In this document: positions 42,963 to 55,900 of the stretch, in pieces
Layout of the letters: every line of letters begins with the position of its first letter
Position numbering within the stretch: the first letter of the stretch is position 1
NCBI RefSeq assembly: GCF_034670185.1
Contig: NZ_JAXMNY010000002.1
Span: forward strand, 812,927 to 876,926
Source: Nisaea sp.
GTDB lineage: Bacteria > Pseudomonadota > Alphaproteobacteria > Thalassobaculales > Thalassobaculaceae
Length of the DNA stretch: 64,000 nucleotides
Direction of reading: 5' to 3'
Position numbers and translations under genes: made by a program
The notes under the pieces: generated by a model
The model's database searches: none
What the model was told of the DNA's origin: nothing
The model's input: the letters and a program-made list of their open reading frames with translations, nothing else

Positions 42963-43547
42963 TTATGCCTCCACGAGGCCAAGCTGGATTTCAATAGCGC
43001 CGCAAAGCGCCTGACCGATGGTGATGTGCATTTCCTGGATTCTCGCCGCCGCGTCGTGCGGCACCATAATCAGAGGGTCCGCGAGGCCGACCATGTCTCC
43101 ACCAGTCCGCCCTGCGAGGCCGGCAGCAACAAGCCCCTTTTCCCGCGCCATCCTGAGACCCTCGATGACATTCGGCGAGCGCCCGGAAGTCGAGATGCCA
43201 ATGGCGACGTCACCCGGTCGGCCAAGCGCTTCGATTTGCCTGGAGAAGAGTTTGTCAAACCCGAGATCGTTGCCCGCCGCAGTCAGCGCCGACCCGTCGG
43301 TGGTCAGAGCGATGGCTGAGATGGCCGGGCGATCCTTGATGTATCGGATTGTAAGTTCGGTCGCGAGATGCTGGGCATCGGATGCACTGCCACCATTTCC
43401 GAAGAACAGGATCTTGCCCCCTCCCCGGAGCGAAGAAACACAGCTCTCGGTCAGGGATGCGAACGGACCCGCCAGGCTCGCCCGTACTGCTTCGGCCACT
43501 TTCAGATGCTCGCTCAACTCGCTGTCGAAATAGGCGGTCAGGTCCAT
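42963..43547 (-). CDS. gmhA: Phosphoheptose isomerase GmhA
   Basis: A 194-residue SIS-domain isomerase converting sedoheptulose 7-phosphate to D-glycero-D-manno-heptose 7-phosphate, the substrate of HldE. Motifs include ILFFGNGGSASDAQHLATEL, the phosphate-binding GISTSGRSPNV and a C-terminal HITIGQALC with the metal/catalytic His. The ATG at 43547 follows GGAG by 11 bases and matches the family N terminus; the frame is open further to 43691 without support. It is the first gene of gmhA-hldE and is divergent from the giant RTX gene. Confidence 0.93.
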   Translation of the reverse strand: MDLTAYFDSELSEHLKVAEAVRASLAGPFASLTESCVSSLRGGGKILFFGNGGSASDAQHLATELTIRYIKDRPAISAIALTTDGSALTAAGNDLGFDKLFSRQIEALGRPGDVAIGISTSGRSPNVIEGLRMAREKGLVAAGLAGRTGGDMVGLADPLIMVPHDAAARIQEMHITIGQALCGAIEIQLGLVEA

Positions 43548-43930
43548 GCTGTCTCGAACTCCGGCTCTGCAGATTACGCCCATTCCAGCCGGATAAAGTA
43601 CGCGGCATATAGGCAGGATCAGTCCGCGCCACCCAATTCTCGACGACGGCGCGGATGTGTTATCCCAAATGCCGCTTTCCGCATCAAGCAAACCTCTGAT
43701 TCGATATATCGAAAAGAATTAGATGGCTTTTTATGCAGTTTTTCTTCATAGTTATCAACGTATCCCTAAAATATTGTGATACAAGCATTAATGTCGCAGA
43801 ATGAGACACAAAAATGTATGCAGAATGCGCACCCTACTACGACGCTGTTCGTAATTTTTTCATCTTTTCATGCGATAAATTGCGGTTCGGTGGAACCGAC
43901 ACCCAACATCTGCTCTCCGCGAGAGATTAA
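43548..43930. promoter_or_regulatory. AT-rich intergenic region upstream of the giant RTX gene
   Basis: 383 bases between the divergent gmhA and RTX genes, clearly more AT-rich than the surroundings from about 43690. It contains a perfect 14-bp palindrome (43700-43713) and the direct repeat GCAGAATG near 43794 and 43818. A TAAAAT box at 43767-43772 could be a -10 element, but no good -35 is evident. There is no gene. Confidence 0.5.
43700..43713. promoter_or_regulatory. 14-bp palindrome TTCGATATATCGAA
   Basis: A perfect dyad without spacer in the AT-rich region between gmhA and the RTX gene. It is a candidate operator; no protein can be assigned to it from sequence. Confidence 0.45.
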
Positions 43931-46900
43931 ATGGCTGAGCTGAACGGAACGAACGGAAACGACAGGTTGAATGGTACCGCAGCTGCGGACACCATCAACG
44001 GGGGCGCGGGTGCGGACACCATTGATGGTGGCGCCGGAGCGGACTCGCTCATCGGCGGTACCGGTGATGATCTTCTGCTTGGCAGCGCTGGCGCGGATTC
44101 GTCAGTCAACGAGCTGGCATATGACGATACGCTGGACGGTGGCGCGGGCAACGACACCCTGCGCGCTGGTGGCGGTAACGACACCTACGAGTTCCGGATC
44201 GGCGGCGGCCGGGACGAAATTCTCGACGAATATCACATCTATCCGAAGAATCCGCTTGGCGGCCTGCAGCCGGTCCAGCAGGTGGATGGCGGTTTCGACA
44301 CGCTGCGCTTCGGCTCGGGACTATCAGCCGACGATCTCTGGATCACGGTAAGCGGCGGCGATCTTTACGTCGCAATTAAACAGCCGGGCGTCGATCTGTT
44401 CGATTCCGATGATCTGGTGGTGATCCAGGGCTGGGCCGACACGGATACCCGGATCGAGCAGTTCGAATTCGACGATGGAACGATCTGGACGTCGGCCGAC
44501 ATTCTGGAAAACATCTCCGGCTCCAACGGCGACGACACAATCGACTGGAACACCAGCGAGGAAATCACAGTCTCGTCCGGAGACGGTGACGACTCGGTCA
44601 ACTCGGGTTCCGGGTCTGATTCAATCGACGGCGGAGTCGGCTCCGACACCGTGAATGCCGGCGCTGGCAGTGACGCCGTTTTCGGCGACGAGGGGGGCGA
44701 CCTCCTCTTTGGCGAAGATGGCGACGATACACTCGGCGGCGGCTCTGGCGACGATACCATCGATGGCGGTGACGGCGACGACAGTATCGACGGTGGTGAC
44801 GGTGACGACTTGCTGCGCGGCTCCGGCGGTGAGCGCGGCAACGTCAATGAGGAAGCAGGAAACGACACCCTGAGCGGTGGCGCCGGGGCGGATACCCTGC
44901 GTGGCGGTGGCGGTGACGATGTCTACCGCTATGGTGTCGGTGACGGTCAGGATCAAATCCACGACGAATATATCAACACCCAGATGGCGCCGGGCGGGCA
45001 AGTCGTCCTCTTTACCCGCGACCAGTTTGCCGGCAATGACGTTCTCTCCTTCGAGGACGGGATTACCGCAAGCGACATCTGGATCGATCTGGTCGGCGAC
45101 GATCTGATCGTCGGCATTCGAGACGGTGTGTCGGACATTCTCGATCTGGATGACCAGATCACCATCATCGACTGGCGTGACTCGCTGAACCGCATCGAGA
45201 CTTTCGAATTCGGTGACGGCAGCCAGATGGATGTTACCGATATCCTGCAGAACATTTCCGGCAGTGCCGGAGACGATGCGCTGACGTGGAGCGGCACTGA
45301 CAATACCGAAATGGACGGTGCCGGCGGCAACGATTTCCTCTCAGCTGCGGGAGGCAACGATACGCTTTCCGGTGGCGATGGCGACGACACCATCCGCCTC
45401 GGCAACGGCAGAAATCTGGGCGACGGCGGTGATGGCGCGGACTCGATCTACGGCGGAACCGGCAAGGACACGATCAGCGGCGGCGGCGGAGACGACTTTA
45501 TCGACGGTGGCGCCGGTGAAGATGTCCTTATGGGCAACGATGGCAATGATACCATTCGCGGCAGCGCCGGCCAGCGCGGCACGATCAACGAAGCGGCCGC
45601 AAGCGACACTCTCTCCGGCGGCGCGGGCGACGACGAGTTGCGCGGCGGCGGCGGTAACGACAGCTACGTCTACCGCGCCGGCGAAGGCCGCGACACAATC
45701 CTCGACGAATATGTCTTCACAGGCCAGTCCCCTCTCGGCGCGGTTTACTCACCAATCGATAAAAATGGCGGTGAGGCAGACAGCCTGCAGCTTGTAGGCG
45801 ACGATATCCTTCAGAACACCACCTTCTCGCTCGATGGCTCAACGCTGAATGTTTCCATCTGGCAGCCCGGTGCGGCAAGCTTGGACGATTACGACGATCT
45901 CGTTCAGATCCAGCGTTGGACGGAGGATTTCCGCCGCGTCGAAGGGTTTGAGTTTACCGACGATGGCGTGACCATCACCGACGACCAGCTGATGGATGTG
46001 TTCGGCTCCATCACCAATGGCAACGATGTCATCGATGCCGATTTCATCGGCCTCGGTTTCAATGCGGGCGCTGGTGACGATCAGGTCAATGGCAGCGCCT
46101 ATGCGGACCGGTTCGAGGGCGGCGCCGGTGACGACACACTGTCGGGCGCAGGCGGAAACGACGTGTTGCTTGGCGGCGACGGCAACGACAGCCTCGTTGG
46201 CGGTTCCGGCGATGATTTGCTCGAGGGCGGCGCAGGCAGCGATACACTGGTCGGCGGTTCCGGCGCGGACACTTTCTCGGGCACGCCCGACTCTTTCAAC
46301 GGCGATCTGATCGCCGATTATGACGATCAGGACGTTCTGCGCTTCGACGATACGTTATTCTCTGAAAGCGCGGTTACGCTCACGCCCGAAAACGGCCAGA
46401 CCACCGTTGAGATCGATACAGATGGCGACGGCGCACCGAATGTGACCTTCACAGTCAATGGCGAATTCCTTGGCGCCCAGGTCACCCAGAACGGCGGCAA
46501 CACCGAGCTGAAATTCAGCACGGACTCCCTTGACGATACGCTCTCCGGAACGGCCGATGACGATACGCTGAACGGCGGTGCCGGCAGCGACGATATTTCC
46601 GGCGGTGACGGCGACGATTTCCTGATCGGTGGGGACGGCAACGACACCATGGATGGCGAGGGCGGCAACGATACGCTGCTTGGCGGTCTCGGCAACGACA
46701 GCCTCGACGGCGGTGACGGCAATGACAGCGTAGTCGCCGATGCCGGCAACGACACGATCGACGGCGGCGCCGGAAATGACGTTCTCGAAGGCGGCGATGG
46801 TGCGGATACAGTCAGCGGTGGCGCTGGTGACGACACGCTGGACGGCGGTGCGGACGACGATCTTGTCGTTGGCGGTTCGGGCGACGATGTGCTCGACGGC

Positions 46901-49900
46901 GGCAGCGGTGACGACACCGTGCTCGGCGGCGAAGGCAATGACAGCGCCGAGGGTGGTTCCGGCGAAGACACTGTGCTTGGCGGCGCGGGCGACGATACGC
47001 TCGATGGCGGCGACGGAAACGATCTGGTCGATGGCGGCGCGGGCGACGACAGCCTTGACGGCGGCGCGGGCGACGACACGGTTCTCGGCAATACGGGTCA
47101 GGATACGCTCAACGGCGGTGACGGTAATGACAGCGTTGATGGCGGCGCCGATAACGACATTGCCTTTGGCGGCGCGGGTAACGACACCGTGCTTGGCGGA
47201 GATGGCGACGACACCCTTGATGGTGGCGACGGAAACGATCTGGTCGATGGCGGTACGGGCAACGACACGGTAACCGGCGGCGCTGGTGACGACACGGTTC
47301 TCGGCGGTGACGGCGAGGATACGCTCGGCGGCGGCGACGGTAACGACAGTCTTGATGGCGGCGCGGATAACGACACGCTGACGGCTGGCGCCGGAGACGA
47401 CACATTGATCGGCGGCAGCGGCGACGACGTTGCCGAAGGCGGATCTGGCGACGACAGTCTGGATGGCGGCAGCGGCGATGACAGCCTGTCCGGCGATGCG
47501 GGCAACGATACGCTTGAGGGCGGTAGCGGAAACGACAGTCTTGTCGGCGGTAGCGACGACGATCTGCTGATCGGCGGCGCGGGCGACGATACGCTCAGCG
47601 GCGAAGCTGGCAACGACACGCTCTTTGGTGACGGCGTCGAAGACACCGTGATCGGCAACGACTGGGATGAATTCAACGAAGACGAAGGCAGTGTTTCCGG
47701 CTCCGACGGCGGCGATATCGTCTCTGGATCCGATGGGGGCGACAGCGTCTCCGGCTCTGACGGCGGCGACAGTGTCTCCGGCTCCGACGGCGGCGACAGT
47801 GTCTCCGGCTCCGACGGCGGCGACAGCGTCTCCGGCTCTGACGGCGGCGACAGTGCCTCCGGCTCCGACGGCGGCGACAGCGTCTCTGGCTCCAACGGCG
47901 GCGACAGTGTATCCGGCTCCGATGGCGGCGACAGCGTCTCCGGCTCCGACGGCGGCGACAGCGTCTCTGGCTCCGACGGCGGCGACAGCGTCTCCGGCTC
48001 CGACGGCGGCGACAGTATTTCCGGCTCTGACGGCGGCGACAGTGTCTCCGGCTCCGATGGCGGCGACAGCGTCTCCGGCTCCAACGGCGGCGACAGCGTC
48101 TCCGGGTCCGATGGTGGCGACAGTGTCTCCGGGTCCGATGGCGGCGACAGTGTATCCGGCTCCGATGGCGGCGACAGCGTCTCCGGCTCCAACGGCGGCG
48201 ACAGCGTCTCCGGGTCCGATGGTGGCGACAGTGTCTCCGGGTCCGATGGCGGCGACAGTGTATCCGGCTCCGACGGCGGCGACAGCGTCTCCGGCTCCGA
48301 TGGTGGCGACAGTGTCTCCGGCTCCGATGGTGGCGACAGTGTCTCCGGCTCCGATGGTGGCGACAGTGTCTCCGGCTCCGATGGCGGCGACAGCGTCTCC
48401 GGCTCCGATGGTGGCGACAGTGTCTCCGGCTCCGATGGTGGCGACAGTGTCTCCGGGTCCGATGGCGGCGACAGCGTTTCCGGAGCTGACGGCGATGACA
48501 CGGTAGTTGGTGAAGACACAAGCGACGGCGGGTTCGACGAAGATGATTTCACGGTCACCGGCGGCACCGGTGACGACACAATTTCCGGCGATGGCGGCGA
48601 CGATACGCTGAGCGGCGGTGACAGCGACGATGTGTTGATCGGCGACGACACGACAGGCGGCGGAAGTGTCGCAGCCAGCGGCAACGATCTTCTCGACGGC
48701 GGCGCCGGTAATGACATCGCCTTTGGCGGTGCAGGCGACGACACCATCGACGGCGGCACCGGCGACGACACATTGGTCGGCGGTATTGGCAACGATTCCG
48801 TGATTGGCGGCGACGGCGACGACCTGATGCTTGGCGAAGAAGGCGAAGACACCCTTCTTGGCGGCGCGGGCAGCGATACGCTGGTTGGCGGCGACGGCAA
48901 TGATCTGGTCGATGGCGGTGACGACAGCGACTTGCTGTTCGGCAGCGCCGGTGACGATACGGTCGATGGCGGCGCGGGTGACGATACGGTCCTCGGCGGC
49001 ACCGGCGACGATGTGGTCCGGGGCGGCGCTGGCAGCGACCTTCTTTATGGTGGCGACGGCGTGGACACTTTCTCGGGCACGGCGGCCGAGCTCAACGGCG
49101 ATATCATCGCCGACTATGATCAGGATGGCGGCGACGCGATTCAGGTCGACGGCGTGATTCTGAGTGCCGACGCCTTCTCGTTCGAATCTGCTGACGGCAA
49201 GACCACTGTTTCTGTCGACACCACGGGCAACGGAACAGCGGACACGACCTTCACTGTCCTCGGCGATTACAGCTCCGTCACGACGAGCGAAGTCGATGGC
49301 AACACCCGCCTTCTCTTTGGCAACGACACCATCTCCGGTGGCGACGGAAACGACACCGTCTCTGGTGGCGACGGAAACGACACTGTCTCCGGTGGCGACG
49401 GAAACGACACTGTCTCCGGTGGCGACGGAAACGACACTGTCTCCGGTGGCGACGGAAACGACACCGTCTCCGGTGGCGACGGAAACGACACTGTCTCCGG
49501 TGGCGACGGAAACGACACCGTCTCTGGTGGCGACGGAAACGACACCGTCTCTGGTGGCGACGGAAACGACACCGTCTCTGGTGGCGACGGAAACGACACC
49601 GTCTCCGGTGGCGACGGAAACGACACCGTCTCCGGCGGCGACGGAAACGACACTGTCTCCGGCGGCGACGGCAACGACACTGTCTCCGGCGGCGACGGAA
49701 ACGACACCGTCTCCGGTGGCGACGGCAACGACACTGTCTCCGGTGGCGACGGAAACGACACTGTCTCCGGCGGCGACGGAAACGACACTGTCTCCGGCGG
49801 CGACGGAAACGACACTGTCTCCGGCGGCGACGGAAACGACACTGTCTCCGGCGGCGACGGAAACGACACTGTCTCTGGTGGCGACGGCAACGACACCGTT

Positions 49901-52900
49901 TCCGGTGGCGACGGAAACGACACCGTCTCTGGTGGCGACGGAAACGACACCGTCTCTGGTGGCGACGGAAACGACACTGTCTCCGGTGGCGACGGCAACG
50001 ACACCGTTTCCGGTGGCGACGGCAATGACACCGTCACAGGCGGCGCAACGCCGGGCGATGACAGCCTCGTCGGCACGGACGGCGACGACACGATCACCGG
50101 TCTGGCAGGCGACGACACCATCGACGGCCTCGCGGGCGACGATCTGATCGACGGCATGGACGGCGACGACACGGTCACCGGCGGCGCCGGGAACGACACC
50201 GCGCTCGGCGGCGACGGCGACGACACACTCGATGGCGGCGATGGCGACGACTCGCTTGATGGCGGCGCCGGAAATGACTCTCTTGAAGGTGGCGCAGGCA
50301 ATGACAGCCTGACCGGTGGCGACGGCAGCGATGCGCCCGTGACCGAAACCGGCCGCATCGACGGTAGCAACTTCACCTCAACCGACAGCGGATTCCGCAT
50401 CACCGCGACCCGCTCCCTGGAAAACGGCGACCGCAGCGAGCCGAGCGTCGATCATGTGACCTCGAGCTCGGAAGGTCTCGGTGTTGACGGCGCAACCGGT
50501 GGGCCGTCAGGCCAGCTCGGTTACGATCCGGGTCTCGGCTTCTCCGAAGAGCTGATTGTCGAGTTCGATAATCTCGGCACCGGTGCGACCGTCGAGATCG
50601 CGCGCCTGTTCGGCAATGAAGGCAATGGCGGCGAACAGGGTCACTGGACGGCCTATCGCGACGGCGAGGTTGTCGGCGAAAGCGACTTCACCTCCGACAG
50701 CGGTGGTTCGGCCACTCTGACCATCGATGTATCCGGCGGCTTCGACAAGCTGGTCTTCACCGCGACCGATTATGCAGACGGCCCGAATGGCGGCAGCGAT
50801 GCCAGCGACTATCTGGTCAAGAGCATCGAATTCACGACCGAAACCACCGCATCCGGCAGCGACGACACCCTGATTGGCGGCGCGGGCGATGACGTGCTCG
50901 ACGGCGGCGCGGGTGCCGACAGCCTGGATGGTGGCGCAGATAACGATCTGATCTCTGCCGGCGATGGAGATGACACAGCCCTCGGCGGCGATGGCGACGA
51001 CACCATTGATGGCGGTGACGGCAACGATCTGGTCGACGGCATGGACGGCGACGACACGGTCACCGGCGGCGCCGGGGATGACACCGTGCTTGGCGGCGCG
51101 GGCGAAGACACGCTCGGCGGCGGCACTGGCGATGACAGTCTCGATGGCGGCGACGGAAACGACATCCTGACTGCTGGCGAGGGTAGCGATACTCTGGCTG
51201 GCGGCAGCGGTGACGATCTTGCCGAAGGCGGCGCTGGCGACGACCAGGTCTCGGGCGGCACAGGCGACGATACGCTCAGCGGCGGCGACGGTGCGGACAG
51301 CCTCGATGGCGGATCCGGCGACGACCTTCTCGAAGGCGGCGCAGGTTCCGATACGCTCACCGGTGGCGACGGTGCAGACAGCTTTGTCGGCGATGTCGCG
51401 GACCTGAACGGCGACCTCATTTCCGACTACGACGCGGACGAAGGCGATCTCGTCATCGCCAATGCCGAATTCGGCGACGATGCGGTCAGCCTGACCGTCG
51501 ATAACGGCACCACGACCGTCTCCATCGACTCGACCGGCGACGGCAACGCTGACGCGACCTTCACGGTTAATGGCGAGTACCATTCGGTCAGCACCACCAC
51601 CGAAAACGGCGCGACCTCGATCTCCTTCTCGCCGGATGTCACGGCGACACCGGGCGACGACAGCCTCCTGGGCACCGATGGTGACGACACGATCTCCGGT
51701 CTTGCCGGCAATGACACCATCGATGGCGGCGACGGCAACGATCTGGTCGACGGCATGGATGGCGACGACACGGTCACCGGCGGCGCGGGCGACGACACGG
51801 TTCTCGGCGGCGCGGGTGAAGACACCCTGGGCGGCGGCCTCGGTAATGACATCCTTGATGGCGGTGCGGACAACGACACCCTGACCGCGGGCGAAGGCGC
51901 AGACACCCTCAGTGGCGGTGCCGGCGATGACAACCTTGATGGCGGAGACGGCGACGACCTTCTTGAAGGCGGCGCAGGGTCCGACATTCTCGCTGGCGGC
52001 TCCGGCGCGGACAGTTTCGTTGGCGATGTCGCGGACCTGAACGGCGACCTTATTGCCGACTACGACGCGGATGAAGGTGATCTGGTCATCGCCAATGCCG
52101 AATTCGGCGACGATGCAGTCACGCTGGATTATGCGAACGGCCAGACCACGGTCTCCATCGACGCGGGCGGCGAGAACGCAACCTTCACGGTCAATGGCGA
52201 GTACCACTCGGTCACCACATCGACCGACAACGGCGCGACCTCGATTTCTTTCTCGCCGGACGTCACGGCGTCCGAAGGCGATGACAGCCTGACGGGGACC
52301 AGCGGCGACGACACCATCTCCGGCCTCGGCGGCGACGACACCATCAATGGCGGGGACGGCAACGACCTGCTCGACGGCGGCGACGGCAACGACACGGTCA
52401 CCGGCGGCAACGGGGACGATACCGTGCTCGGCGGCGCGGGCGACGATACGCTCGGCGGCGGCCTCGGCGACGACAGCCTCGATGGCGGCAGCGGGAACGA
52501 CACGCTGACGGCCGGCCAGGGCAATGACACGCTGGACGGTGGCGACGGCAATGATCTCGTCGACGGCGGGCTTGGCGACGACACGCTCACCGGCGGTGCA
52601 GGCGACGACACCGTGCTCGGTGGCGAGGGTAACGACACCCTTGGCGGCGGCACCGGCAATGACAGTCTCGACGGTCATACCGGCGACGACATCCTGACGG
52701 CCGGTGCAGGCGACGACACCCTCAGCGGCGGCGACGGGAATGATTTCCTCGATGGCGGCGCGGACAACGACAGTCTCGACGGCCATACCGGCAACGACAC
52801 CCTGTCGGCCGGTGCGGGTGATGACACCCTGAGCGGCGGCGATGGCAATGATGTGCTTGATGGCGGCGACGGCGATGACAGCCTCGACGGCCATACGGGT

Positions 52901-55900
52901 AACGACAGCCTTGCGGCAGGTGCGGGCGACGACACTGTTGCTGCCGGTGACGGCGACGACACGCTGGACGGCGGCGACGGCAATGATGTTCTCGACGGCG
53001 GCACCGGTAATGACGCGCTGGACGGCGGCGCTGGCGACGACAGCCTGGTCGCAGGCAATGGCGCGGACACGCTCGACGGCGGCGACGGAAACGACACGCT
53101 CGATGGCGGCGAAGGTTCGGACAGTCTTGCGGGCGGTGCCGGCAGTGACGAGCTTTCCGGCGGCATCGGCGACGATGTGCTGGACGGCAGTGACGACGAT
53201 GATCTGCTTGAGGGCGGCGCGGGCGCGGACACGCTTGCCGGCGGCGCTGGCGCGGACAGCTTCGTCGGCTCCCTCACCGATCTGAACGGCGACAACATCA
53301 CCGACTACAATCCGGAAGACGGCGATCTTGTTATTGCCAATGCCGAATTCGATGACGCTGCAGTGACCCTGACGGTTGCAAACGGCGAAACCACCGTTGT
53401 GATCGATACGAATGGTGACGGCAGCGCCGAAGCCACTTTCACCATGGCCGGCGAGTTCAACTCGGTCAGTACGGTGACGGAGGATGGCGCGACCTCCCTC
53501 TCCTTCTCGCCGGACGTCACGGCGTCCGAAGGCGATGACAGCCTCGTCGGCACGGACGGCGACGATACGCTCACAGGCCTCGGCGGTGATGACACAATCG
53601 ATGGCGGTGACGGCAACGATCTGGTCGATGGCGGCGACGGAAACGACACAGTCACCGGCGGCGCGGGCGACGACACCGTGCTTGGAGGCGCAGGCGAGGA
53701 TACGCTTGGCGGCGGCACCGGTAACGATAGCCTCGACGGCGGCACCGGTAACGACATTCTGACCGCAGGCGATGGCGACGACACCTTGGTCGGCGGCGAC
53801 GGCAACGACGTGGCCGAAGGCGGCGCGGGCAATGACACCCTGTTCGGCGGCGATGGCAGCGATGCGCTTTCCGGCGATGCTGGGGATGACCGTCTCGACG
53901 GCGGTGCTGGCGACGACACGCTGATCGGTGGCGAAGGCTCCGACACGCTTTCCGGCGGCGCCGGACGGGACAGCCTGAATGGCGGCGAAGGCGGCGACCT
54001 CTATGAATGGAGCGTCGACTCGAACAGCAACATCCGCCACCTGCAGACCGGCGATCCGGAAAACCCGACCTCGGTCGGCGATGCGGAGACTTTCGACCCG
54101 ACCAATCCGGGCCATGCCCAGTACGACAATTACAAGGATGACGGCGATACCGGCATCGACACGCTGACCGGTACCGACGGCAACGACAATATCGCCCTCG
54201 ATTTCGGCGGGGAGCGACTGCAGGGCATCGAAGTCATCGATGGCGGTGCAGGCGACGATGTGCTCGATCTCGCCAGCAGCCGGTACGGCTATGACGACGC
54301 CACGCTGATCGGCGGCGACGGAAACGACGTGCTCTGGGGCAACCAGGGCGAGGATTATCTCGACGGCGGGGCCGACAATGACTGGCTGGCCGGCAATTCC
54401 GGCGACGACACGGCCGACGGCGGCGCGGGCGACGACAGGCTCGACGGCAACAGCGGCAACGACAGCCTGCTCGGCGGCGATGGCGCGGACACGCTCAACG
54501 GCGGCAGCGATGCCGACACGCTCGATGGCGGTGACGGTGAGGATCTGCTCGAAGGCGGCAGCGGCGACGACAATCTTGAAGGTGGTGACGGCAACGACAC
54601 GCTTAACGGCGGTACCGGCGCGGACACGCTGCGCGGCGGCGAGGGCGAAGACCTCTTCAAAGGCAGCGCCGCTGATCTGAACGGCGACACACTGGCGGAT
54701 TATACCGGCGGCGAGATCGTCTCCGTCACCAATGCCACGTTCGGCGCGGACGCCGTGACCCTGACGGTCGATAACGGCCAGACCACGGTCGCGATTGACA
54801 GCACCGGCAGCGGCAGCGCGGACACCACCTTCACGATCGACGGTGAATATCGCGGCGTCATTGCCAGCGACGGCAGCGGCAGCACGGACCTCGTCTTCAC
54901 CGAGGAAGTGCAGGGCCGGGTGATTATCGGCACGCCGAACCGTGACGACATCACCGGAACCGAGGGCGATGACACGATCAGCGCGCTCTCCGACAACGAT
55001 ACGGTTTACGGCGGCGAAGGCGACGACTTGGTCTCCGGCATGGACGGCAATGACCGGCTTTACGGTGAAGCTGGCGATGACAGCCTCAGCGGCGGCAACG
55101 GCTACGACCACCTGTCAGGCGGCGAAGGTAACGACCTTCTGGATGGTGGCGCAGACAGCGATCTTCTGGATGGCGGTGAAGGCGATGACAGCCTCGATGG
55201 CGGCGCCGGTAACGACTATCTGAGCGGTGGTGACGGCAACGATCTGGTCGATGGCGGCGACGGACGAGACTATATCGTCGGCGGTGACGGTAACGACACG
55301 CTTTACGGCGGCGCGGACTACGACCGGATCACCGGCGGTGACGGCGACGATCTGATAGACAGTGGCGCCGATTCCGACCATGTCAGCGGCGGTGCCGGGA
55401 ATGACACCGTCTACGGTCGCGACGGAAACGACAAGATCAGTGGCCAGGACGGCGACGACAGTATTGAAGGCGGCGACGGCAAGGATACCCTGGTCGGTAA
55501 TGCCGGTGACGACACTCTCGACGGCGGCGCAGGCCGTGACAAATTGCAGGGCGGCGACGGCAACGACGTCCTGAACGGCGGTGCGGATCGTGACAGTCTG
55601 TCCGGACAGGATGGCGACGACTCGATCATCGGCGGCGACGGTAACGATTACCTTGTCGGGGGCGACGGCAACGACACGGTCGATGCCGGTGCGGACGATG
55701 ATTATGTGCTTGCCGGCGACGGTGACGACAATGTCGACGGCGGCGACGGCGACGACTATCTGCGCGGCAATGACGGCGACGACACGATGTCCGGCGGCGC
55801 GGGCAATGACAGCATTTCCGGCGATGACGGCGACGATGTTCTCGATGGCGGCGCTGGAGACGACACGGTCACCGGCGGCGATGGAAATGACATCGTTTTC

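Noticed and set aside
47690..50029. Regular 27-bp arrays as a CRISPR locus
   Set aside because: There are no unique spacers: the units are head-to-tail, in frame, and encode RTX-type nonapeptides inside a long gene.
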